A stretch of DNA of 7,660 nucleotides from Gammaproteobacteria bacterium (GTDB lineage Bacteria; Pseudomonadota; Gammaproteobacteria; Eutrophobiales; Eutrophobiaceae), in NCBI GenBank assembly GCA_009843675.1, contig VYCZ01000067.1, positions 1 to 7,660 of the forward strand, given 5' to 3'. The notes beneath the pieces were generated by a model that was given only the letters and a program-made list of their open reading frames with translations, had not been told where the DNA came from and did not search any database. The stretch's first letter is position 1, and each line of letters starts with the position of its first letter. Shown one piece after another: positions 1 through 6,625 of the stretch. Position numbers and translations under genes: made by a program.

Positions 1-103
1 TTTTTAGTAACTTACAGCTTGATTTTTTAATTATAACAGTTATTATATAAAAAGAGTAGTCTATAATTTGCCAAATAAACCTTAAATCAGGGGGAAGGGC
101 TGC
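1..103 (+). promoter_or_regulatory. AT-rich leader with probable promoter of the gene cluster
   Basis: This non-coding leader is much richer in A and T than the genes that follow. A perfect TATAAT hexamer lies at 62-67, about 36 bases before the receptor start codon, and fits a sigma-70 -10 box. The -35 region is poor: TTATTA at 40-45 (16-base spacing) matches TTGACA at only three positions, so an activator may be needed. A purine-rich ribosome binding site, GGGGAAGGG, lies at 91-99. The T-run at 23-28 has no visible hairpin before it, so I do not call a terminator for an upstream gene. No coding sequence is evident before 104. Confidence 0.55.
33..43. repeat. Small palindrome, possible operator
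   Basis: ATAAC-A-GTTAT is a perfect 5-base inverted repeat around a single central base. It overlaps the expected -35 region of the TATAAT promoter at 62-67, where a regulator would compete with or assist RNA polymerase. In an AT-rich leader such a short palindrome could arise by chance, and no regulator gene is in the window to pair it with. Confidence 0.2.
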
Positions 104-2362
104 ATGTCTCATCAATTAAGAATGAATTCCATCAACTTGACTGTTCAAACCATCCTGGTTCTATCACTTGCGCTGACTCAAATCGCCAATGCGCAGTCAA
201 TTCTTGAAGAAGTTATTGTCACTGCACAAAAACGTGAAGAAAGCGTGCAGGACGTGTCCATCTCCGTAACCGCCCTTAGCGGCGACATGATCAGCGATTT
301 CGGTTTTAAGAATACGCTCGAGATCTTTGATCAGATACCGAATGTGACTGCCGACCAGGGTTCCTATGCCGGGGCGCTGACAATCAGGGGGAATACCACG
401 CTGAACACCATGCTGGGGGGAGAAGGGAACGTGGCTTTGTACTTTGATGATGTGTACCGGCCGCAGGCCTATTATGGCGGCAACAACATGCTGGACCTGG
501 AGCGTGTCGAGGTGCTGCGCGGGCCGCAGGGCACGCTGTTCGGGCGCAATGCGACCGCCGGCCTGGTGCACTTCATCTCACGCAAGCCGACTGAAGAGTT
601 CGAAGCCTATGCCACCTTCGAGTACGGCTCCTACGATACCCGCATCGTGGAGGCAGCGGTCAGTGGCCCCCTGACCGATTCGGTGAGGGGGCGTTTGGCG
701 TTCCAGTACCACGAGGACGATGGCTTTCAGGACAACCTGGGGCCGGCCGGCGGGAAACTCGGCAAGATCGACCACCTGACCGGCCGCGGTCATCTCGAAT
801 TCGACCTCGGCGAGCGGGCGGGTCTGATGCTCACCATCGAAGCCAGCGACCAGGACGACATCGGTAAGGGCTTTCACTACTGGGGACTTCTGGACCCGGC
901 AACCCTGGCGCAGTGTGAGGCGGAGCGGGTGCGGGCCGGACAATGTGTCGGGGGCGGCGCCTTTTTCGGTCTGCCGACGTTTGGCGATCCGAACCTCGAC
1001 CCTGAAGAGGTCTATACCGAGCTCGATCCCGGGAACGGGGAAAACCGTTACACGCTCGGCACGATTACCGGGATTGCCAGGCTTAATTTCAAGCTGACCG
1101 ATACCATAGACGTCGTATCGATCACTGCCTACGACAGCTACAATCGGTATTTCAACCCCGATGAAGACGCCACCGCTGTAGGTGTGTTCGGTGGTTATTT
1201 CCAGTTCAACGACCACTACACCATTGATTCCGACCAGTTTACCCAGGAGATCAGGTTATCCGGCGTGTTCATGCGTGCGGACTGGACCGCGGGATTCTAC
1301 TATTTCGACGAAGACCGCGATTCGACCAGCACGATAAGGGATTTCGAGAGTATTCAGTCACCCGATACCAAGGTACAGGGGGATACGGAGTCGTGGGCTG
1401 TGTTCGGGCAGGTGGGTATACCGCTCGGGGATCAGTTCCGGCTTATCGGCGGGGTACGCTACACCGATGACGACAAGAAGACCGAAGTGCTCACCACCGG
1501 CGTTCCGGGTTCGCAGTCGCTGTCCAGCACCAACACTTCAGGCAAGGCAGGCCTGGAGTGGCGGCCGCGTGAGGACTGGATGCTCTACGGGTCCTTCTCC
1601 ACCGGATTCCGCTCCGGCAACTTCAATACGGATCTGCTGGGCGGTAATATCAGCCTCCTGAGCGCGGTGGCTCCGGAGAAAATCAAATCCTACGAGGGTG
1701 GCTTCAAGGCAACGCTGTTAGGCGGCCGGGCACGGGTGAATGCCGCGCTGTTCTACCAGGACGTCACGGACAAGCAGGGCCTCATCTACGACAATGTTGC
1801 CGTAGCGCCTGTTGGCCGGCTCATGAGCATTGGAGACGCGGATATCTACGGCGCCGAACTGGAGCTGCTGCTGATACCCGCAGAGCAACTGGAAATGAGC
1901 CTGGGTGTGGGCTGGCTGGATACCGAAATCGATGCGCCCGCAAACTTTTTCGTCCCCGCGAATTTCGGCACCGGCGCCAGGGCCTTTGTGGGCGATCAAT
2001 TTTTCGTGGACGGCAGTGAGCTCGGCACCAGCGCGCCGGAATGGACGCTCAACGGTCTTGCCCGCTATCACATACCTCTCGGAAACAACGGCAAGGTCAG
2101 CGCGCAGGTGGATTTCAATTACCGCGACGACACCAACGGACTCGGCGGCAACGAGCTTACCTACAACGAGGATCGCTGGCTGGTGAACCTGCGCTTGTTC
2201 TGGCGTTCGCAATCAGAACGGTGGCAAGTCGAGGGCTACGTAGAGAATGTCTTCGACCATGAATACATTGATAACATGATTGCCTTTGCGGGTAGTGACC
2301 ACGCCTATGGCAACATGGGCATGCCGCGCTGGTTCGGCGTCAAGGTTGGGGTGAATTACTGA
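104..2362 (+). CDS. TonB-dependent outer-membrane receptor
   Basis: The product is a 752-residue TonB-dependent receptor that imports a substrate across the outer membrane using energy from TonB-ExbB-ExbD. A Sec signal peptide spans about residues 1-30 and ends in ANA before Gln31. The TonB box EEVIVTA follows at 35-41. The plug domain covers roughly 45-165, with the family signature RVEVLRGPQGTLFGRNATAG at 134-153. The rest is a beta-barrel ending in an aromatic residue (Tyr752), as outer-membrane barrels do. Length is normal for the family. The only two cysteines, Cys271 and Cys281, lie close together in what is probably a surface loop and could form a disulfide. The start at 104 is supported by GGGGAAGGG at 91-99; Met7 is an alternative but would shorten the n-region of the signal. 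The next gene begins 15 bases after the stop, implying co-transcription. The substrate cannot be read from sequence; context suggests a hydrophobic alcohol or terpenoid, but a siderophore or PQQ is possible. Confidence 0.95.
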   Translation: MSHQLRMNSINLTVQTILVLSLALTQIANAQSILEEVIVTAQKREESVQDVSISVTALSGDMISDFGFKNTLEIFDQIPNVTADQGSYAGALTIRGNTTLNTMLGGEGNVALYFDDVYRPQAYYGGNNMLDLERVEVLRGPQGTLFGRNATAGLVHFISRKPTEEFEAYATFEYGSYDTRIVEAAVSGPLTDSVRGRLAFQYHEDDGFQDNLGPAGGKLGKIDHLTGRGHLEFDLGERAGLMLTIEASDQDDIGKGFHYWGLLDPATLAQCEAERVRAGQCVGGGAFFGLPTFGDPNLDPEEVYTELDPGNGENRYTLGTITGIARLNFKLTDTIDVVSITAYDSYNRYFNPDEDATAVGVFGGYFQFNDHYTIDSDQFTQEIRLSGVFMRADWTAGFYYFDEDRDSTSTIRDFESIQSPDTKVQGDTESWAVFGQVGIPLGDQFRLIGGVRYTDDDKKTEVLTTGVPGSQSLSSTNTSGKAGLEWRPREDWMLYGSFSTGFRSGNFNTDLLGGNISLLSAVAPEKIKSYEGGFKATLLGGRARVNAALFYQDVTDKQGLIYDNVAVAPVGRLMSIGDADIYGAELELLLIPAEQLEMSLGVGWLDTEIDAPANFFVPANFGTGARAFVGDQFFVDGSELGTSAPEWTLNGLARYHIPLGNNGKVSAQVDFNYRDDTNGLGGNELTYNEDRWLVNLRLFWRSQSERWQVEGYVENVFDHEYIDNMIAFAGSDHAYGNMGMPRWFGVKVGVNY

Positions 2363-2377
2363 ACAGGTATTGCGCTG

Positions 2378-4309
2378 ATGCCCAACGATCGCGATCTGGG
2401 GATGGATCGCAAGATCACCCGCCGCGATTTCATTGAGGGGGTGAGTGTCGCCATCGCCGGCAGCATGCTGCCGGGGAAGATTCTGGCTGCTGCGCCTGGT
2501 ACCAATTCACCTTCTATATTGAAAAATTACCCGCCGGGCCAGGGCGGGATGCGTGGCAGCCACAACGGCTCCTTCGAAGTCGCACACCAACTTGCCCGGG
2601 AAGGGCGTAAGGATTGGGGACCGGCGCAAGATCCCGACGGCATGGTCTATGACCTGGTTGTTGTCGGCGCCGGGATCAGTGGTTTATCGGCCGCGTACTT
2701 TTATCAAAAAGAAAACCCCGGCGCGACGATTCTCATCCTCGATAACCATGATGATTTCGGCGGTCACGCCAAGCGCAACGAATTCCTTCACAAGGGAAAG
2801 AAAACAATTGCCTACGGGGGCAGTCAATCCATCGACAGCCCGGGGGGATTCAGCAAGGTCGCGAAGAAGGTGCTCGAAGATCTGCAGATTGATGTTAAAC
2901 GCTTCGAGACCGCATATGACCAGGAATTTGCCAAACGCTGGGGCCTTGGAGCGTCCATTTACTTTGATCGGCCTACCTACGGGGTAGACCAGGTCGTGCC
3001 GGCGCCACTCCTGCCATGGAACACCCTGATGCCCATGGGTGAGTCGAAATTGTCAATGGAGCAGGCGATTCCGACCATGCCTGTTTCCGACGAGGCCAAA
3101 CGTCAACTACTTGAACTCTACACCCAAACAAAAGACAAGATACCTGACCAGTGGATATTTGGTGAGTGGTCCTACCTGGAAAGTATCAGCTATCTGGATT
3201 TCCTCACCAGGCACTTGGGGGTAACAGACCCCGAAGCCCTGGGCCTGTTTCAATATGTCCTGTCCGACATGATCGGTGCAGACCTTGTCCCGGCGCTCTG
3301 GGCAATGGCACTGGGCCTGCCGGGACTGGATGCGACCAGTCTTGGTATGTTCAAGGGACCGATCAACTGGGGCCTGAGAGTATCGAGAGAGCCGTACATC
3401 TATCACTTTCCCGACGGCAATGCGTCCGTGGCCCGCCTGCTGGTTCGGCGCCTGATTCCGGACGTTGCCCCGGGTAACACCATGGAAGATATCGTCGGTG
3501 CAGCCTTTGATTACTCGCGTCTCGACCGCATGTCCTCGCCGGTCCGTCTTCGACTTGGCAGCACGGCCGTGAATGTCCGGAATATCGATGGCAATAACAA
3601 CGCCAAAGAAGCCGGGGTTACCTACGTGCGAGGCGGAAAGACTTTTCAGGTGCGGGGCCGCAATTGCGTGCTCGCTTGTTACAACAGGATTATCCCCCAC
3701 CTGTGTCCCCAACTTCCTGCAAGACAAAAGGAGGCGCTGTCAAAACTGGTGAAAATCCCCCTGGTCTACACCAATGTGCTGCTTCGCAACTGGCAGCCCT
3801 GGCAGAAGCTCGGCCTCGGCATAGCGAATTGCCCGGGCACCTACCATCGTGTGGCGATGCTCGATTTTCCGGTAAGTCTCGGGTCGGCTGAGTTTTCCAA
3901 AAACCCTGAAGAGCCGATCGTCGCTCACATGAATCGAATCCCCGCAAGTCCAGGTCTGGCGCCGGCTGAACAGAACAAGGCGGGCCGCCTGGAATTGCTT
4001 GCGACATCGTTTGAGACCATTGAGAGAGAGACGCGCACCCATTTGGCGGGGATGCTCGGCAGTGCGGGCTTTGATCCGGCCCACGACATCGAGGGTATTA
4101 CGGTCAACCGCTGGCCGCACGGTTACGCGTGGAGCCCCAACCCGGTCTTTGACAACTACGAAGACGATGAATTGCCCAACGTGGTGGGGCGCCAGCGCTT
4201 CGGCCGTGTCGCCATAGCCAACTCGGATGCAGGGGCTTTTCCGGCAATGCAAGAGGCCATCGATCAGGCCCACCGGGCCATAGGTGACCTCAAGAACCAA
4301 GGGCAATGA
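2378..4309 (+). CDS. Tat-exported FAD-dependent oxidoreductase, spermidine dehydrogenase-like
   Basis: The product is a 643-residue flavoprotein probably exported folded to the periplasm. A twin-arginine motif, TRRDFI at residues 14-19, is followed by a hydrophobic stretch and an Ala-rich site near 37-40. The dinucleotide-binding fold starts at about 91, with GAGISG at 97-102 and the acidic ribose-binding residue Asp122, followed by the GGH at 128-130. The C-terminal region at about 605-634 (GRVAIANSDAGAF, then AIDQAHRA) fits the second FAD-contacting segment of this group. Conserved blocks such as FPDGNASVARLLVRRLIP, CVLACYN and TVNRWPHGYA match, from memory, bacterial proteins annotated as spermidine dehydrogenase-like or NAD(P)-binding oxidoreductases. 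Spermidine oxidation is known for the Pseudomonas enzyme, but here an alcohol, aldehyde or other amine is equally possible. The ATG at 2378 is preferred over Met9 at 2402 because GGGG lies only one base before that codon, too close to act as its ribosome site; the site for 2378 is itself weak (AGG near 2366). Neighbour spacing indicates translation from the receptor mRNA. Confidence 0.88.
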   Translation: MPNDRDLGMDRKITRRDFIEGVSVAIAGSMLPGKILAAAPGTNSPSILKNYPPGQGGMRGSHNGSFEVAHQLAREGRKDWGPAQDPDGMVYDLVVVGAGISGLSAAYFYQKENPGATILILDNHDDFGGHAKRNEFLHKGKKTIAYGGSQSIDSPGGFSKVAKKVLEDLQIDVKRFETAYDQEFAKRWGLGASIYFDRPTYGVDQVVPAPLLPWNTLMPMGESKLSMEQAIPTMPVSDEAKRQLLELYTQTKDKIPDQWIFGEWSYLESISYLDFLTRHLGVTDPEALGLFQYVLSDMIGADLVPALWAMALGLPGLDATSLGMFKGPINWGLRVSREPYIYHFPDGNASVARLLVRRLIPDVAPGNTMEDIVGAAFDYSRLDRMSSPVRLRLGSTAVNVRNIDGNNNAKEAGVTYVRGGKTFQVRGRNCVLACYNRIIPHLCPQLPARQKEALSKLVKIPLVYTNVLLRNWQPWQKLGLGIANCPGTYHRVAMLDFPVSLGSAEFSKNPEEPIVAHMNRIPASPGLAPAEQNKAGRLELLATSFETIERETRTHLAGMLGSAGFDPAHDIEGITVNRWPHGYAWSPNPVFDNYEDDELPNVVGRQRFGRVAIANSDAGAFPAMQEAIDQAHRAIGDLKNQGQ

Positions 4310-4310
4310 T

Positions 4311-4327
4311 TTCACACCGGCTGTGAA
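4311..4327. repeat. Inverted repeat just after the flavoprotein stop codon
   Basis: TTCACA-CCGGC-TGTGAA is a perfect 6-base inverted repeat with a 5-base loop, starting two bases after the flavoprotein stop. No T-run follows, so it is not a standard intrinsic terminator. It could be an operator, an mRNA-stabilising or processing hairpin, or chance. Confidence 0.4.
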
Positions 4328-4340
4328 GTCGCGGTAAAGT
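4311..4340 (+). promoter_or_regulatory. Weak internal promoter candidate before the PQQ dehydrogenase gene
   Basis: TTCACA at 4311-4316 matches the -35 consensus TTGACA at five of six positions, and TAAAGT at 4335-4340 matches TATAAT at four of six, with an 18-base spacer. The start codon follows 33 bases later. The -35 half coincides with the left arm of the inverted repeat at 4311-4327, which would give a repressor a place to act. The match is modest and read-through from the upstream genes is enough to explain expression. Confidence 0.25.
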
Positions 4341-4373
4341 GATTAACTGGAAAGAGTACCAGGAGTAAATAAT

Positions 4374-6536
4374 ATGAGATCGTTTTCTGTGGTTGTTTTC
4401 CTGCTGACGGCTATCTCCGGAATGCATGGCTGTGGCGAAGATGAAGGAAGCAGCCCATTCACAGACAATATGGAAACATCTCAATCCACCGGTGTTGCGG
4501 ATGCACAAGCAGATTTGCCCGGAGCGGTAAGCCATGAACGTGCATTGAATGCCACCGATGATATAGAAAACTGGCTGTTGCATGGACGTACCTATGACGA
4601 GCAGCGTTTCAGTCCGCTCGATCAGATTACCCAGGCCAATATCAATCGCCTGGGTTTAGCCTGGGCTCTCGATATTCCAAGTAGTGACGGTCTTGTGGCG
4701 ACGCCGATTGTCGTTGACGGAACCGTATATTTAAGCGCCCCCTTCAGTATCATTTATGCTGTTGATGCCGCATCCGGCGATCTTCTCTGGTCCTATGATC
4801 CGCAAGTGAAATTGAACCTGAGTGTGTTTGGGTCCTGGCTGTCCCGTTGGAACCGGGGTGTGGCCGTATGGAATGGAAAAGTGATTGTCGGTACCGGTGA
4901 TTGCAGGTTGGTCGCTGTCGATGCAGGAAAGGGAACCCCCGTCTGGGAAGTTGAGACCTGCGACAGCAGTATCGGCTATGCCATTACCGGTGCGCCAAGG
5001 GTGGGTGATGGGAAGGTTTTTATCGGTAACGCGGGAGCTGACTGGGGCCTGCGCGGCTATGTCACGGCCTATGACGCGGATTCCGGTGAGTTTGTATGGC
5101 GTTTTTATACGGTGCCCCGTGATACTGTTTCTGACCAGGAACCACAAGAACTTGAAACGACCGCGGAGACCGGGAGCGGGGAAGCTGGGCGCCGGTACGG
5201 CGGCGGTGGCTCGGTATGGGACTCCATGACCTATGATCAGGAATTGAACCGGTTATACCTGGGAACAGACAGTGTTTTTCCCGAGTATATCAACATCACG
5301 GATCCCGAAGAGTTCGATGACCTGCTGACCAATTCCATTGTTGCCCTGGATGCCGCGACAGGCGCATACCTGTGGCATTACCAGACGGTCCCGGCAGGCA
5401 AGTTGGACTATAACGCGGCTGCACATATGATCCTTGCCGATATGGAGATTGAAGGTGAGAGTCGAAAAATCCTGATGCAGGCGCCTAAAAATGGATTTTT
5501 TTATGTCATCGACCGCAGCAATGGCGAGCTGCTGTCAGCGGACAACTATACGACAGTGACCTGGGCCAGTCATATTGACCCGGAAACAGGCAAGCCTGTT
5601 CTCGATACTGCTGTTCCATCCGTGGACCCCGAAAGTGGCAAGCCGCTTGTCTACCCTTATGGATGGGGAGGGCACAACTGGCACCCCATGAGTTACAGTC
5701 TCGACACCGGCCTGGTTTATATCCCGGTGCTGGATGTCGCAGCAGTCGTTCAACAATCACCCGAATCGGGCGAAGCGGAAGAACCGCTGGGCCAGAGCGC
5801 CTACGGTGCAGGTGCAGGCAAGGTGGCTGAAGACGAAATGCTGGGCAAGCTTGTGGCCTGGGACCCGGCGACCCAGTCGGAACGATGGTCGCAGGAGCAT
5901 AAATTACCGTGGAACGGGGGTGTGCTATCGACAGCAGGTGGTGTTGTATTCCAGGGAAATGCCGAAGGCAGGTTCAATGCCTTTGCCGCGGATGATGGTG
6001 AATTACTGTGGACCATGAAGACCGGTTCGGCGATCCAGGCGTCACCGGTGACTGTTCGCATTAATGGGGAACAACTGGTCATCATCCCGGTAGGGTGGGG
6101 CGGCCCGCAACGATTATGGATTCCGCGTCACAATGCGCTGCCCGAATCAAGAGGCAATAGTCGTTTGATCGCATTCAAGCTTGATGGCGACGCAACCCTG
6201 GCGGCACAAACCAGCCATTCCATGCCTGTTCCCGAGCCGCCGCAACAAAGCGACACAGCCGAGTTCATTGCCCGTGGTGAAAAATTGTATGGCCAAACCG
6301 GTTGTGTCTGGTGCCATGGTGTCGATGTCGAGGGCGGCAGCGACTCGGTCCCGAATTTGCGTTATCTCACGAAGGAGCAACATGCGGCATGGGACGCCAT
6401 CGTCCTGGGTGGCGCCTACCAGCATAAGGGAATGCTTTCCTACAAGGATGCGCTCAGTGCAGAAGATTCAGCCGCGATACATGCCTACGTGATTGAAAGG
6501 GCCTGGAAGGCGTATAAAGAACAATCTACACAATGA
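4374..6536 (+). CDS. PQQ-dependent quinohaemoprotein alcohol dehydrogenase (type II-like, C-terminal cytochrome c)
   Basis: The 720-residue product should oxidise an alcohol in the periplasm with PQQ and pass electrons to a fused cytochrome c. After a hydrophobic N-terminus comes Cys20 in MHGC, a non-canonical lipobox, so it may be a lipoprotein. The eight-bladed propeller spans about 60-605. Family motifs include NRGVAVW at 160-166, ITGAPRV at 204-210, the probable floor Trp282 in SVWDSM, the likely catalytic base Asp315, QAPKNGFFYV with Lys372, and GGHNWHPMSY at 432-441. The haem domain covers about 625-715, with CVWCH at 644-648 and Met687 as likely axial ligand. Odd points: the vicinal Cys-Cys that normally precedes NRG by three residues is Trp155-Leu156; the expected Ca2+ ligands Glu and Asn are Asp223 and Ser300; Cys177 and Cys196 are extra. 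The residue two after Asp315 is Leu317, so the lanthanide-type Asp is absent. AGGAG at 4361-4365, eight bases before ATG, fixes the start. Substrate is unknown; terpenoid alcohol is inferred from the downstream gene. Confidence 0.93.
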   Translation: MRSFSVVVFLLTAISGMHGCGEDEGSSPFTDNMETSQSTGVADAQADLPGAVSHERALNATDDIENWLLHGRTYDEQRFSPLDQITQANINRLGLAWALDIPSSDGLVATPIVVDGTVYLSAPFSIIYAVDAASGDLLWSYDPQVKLNLSVFGSWLSRWNRGVAVWNGKVIVGTGDCRLVAVDAGKGTPVWEVETCDSSIGYAITGAPRVGDGKVFIGNAGADWGLRGYVTAYDADSGEFVWRFYTVPRDTVSDQEPQELETTAETGSGEAGRRYGGGGSVWDSMTYDQELNRLYLGTDSVFPEYINITDPEEFDDLLTNSIVALDAATGAYLWHYQTVPAGKLDYNAAAHMILADMEIEGESRKILMQAPKNGFFYVIDRSNGELLSADNYTTVTWASHIDPETGKPVLDTAVPSVDPESGKPLVYPYGWGGHNWHPMSYSLDTGLVYIPVLDVAAVVQQSPESGEAEEPLGQSAYGAGAGKVAEDEMLGKLVAWDPATQSERWSQEHKLPWNGGVLSTAGGVVFQGNAEGRFNAFAADDGELLWTMKTGSAIQASPVTVRINGEQLVIIPVGWGGPQRLWIPRHNALPESRGNSRLIAFKLDGDATLAAQTSHSMPVPEPPQQSDTAEFIARGEKLYGQTGCVWCHGVDVEGGSDSVPNLRYLTKEQHAAWDAIVLGGAYQHKGMLSYKDALSAEDSAAIHAYVIERAWKAYKEQSTQ

Positions 6537-6625
6537 TCCTGGTTCAGAAGAGAAGAAGATTGATATACGCTCTATAATACTGGATATAGCGAAAACTGAT
6601 TTATTGTTCAACCAAGGAGATATCC
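6537..6625 (+). promoter_or_regulatory. Gap before the linalool dehydratase-like gene, with a possible -10 box
   Basis: This 89-base non-coding gap is AT-rich. It contains TATAAT at 6573-6578 but no acceptable -35 at 16-18 bases upstream. A different pairing, TTGATA at 6560-6565 with TATAGC at 6585-6590, has an unfavourable 19-base spacer. No terminator hairpin with a T-run is visible after the PQQ dehydrogenase stop, so read-through is likely. AGGAG at 6615-6619 is the ribosome binding site of the next gene. Confidence 0.3.

Noticed and set aside
578..1216. Minus-strand open frame of 212 codons
   Set aside because: It is antisense to the well-supported receptor gene; its translation shows no domain and it looks like a shadow of codon bias.
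3740..4315. Minus-strand open frame of 191 codons
   Set aside because: It is antisense to the conserved C-terminal part of the flavoprotein and shows no recognisable motif.
4311..4327. Inverted repeat as a CRP/FNR-type site or an intrinsic terminator
   Set aside because: A CRP half-site pair would read TGTGA then TCACA; here the arms are in the opposite order. There is no T-run after the stem, so termination is not supported.
5316..5324. Lanthanide-dependent PQQ dehydrogenase signature
   Set aside because: Lanthanide enzymes such as XoxF carry an extra Asp two residues after the catalytic Asp. Here the residue after Asp315-Asp316 is Leu317.
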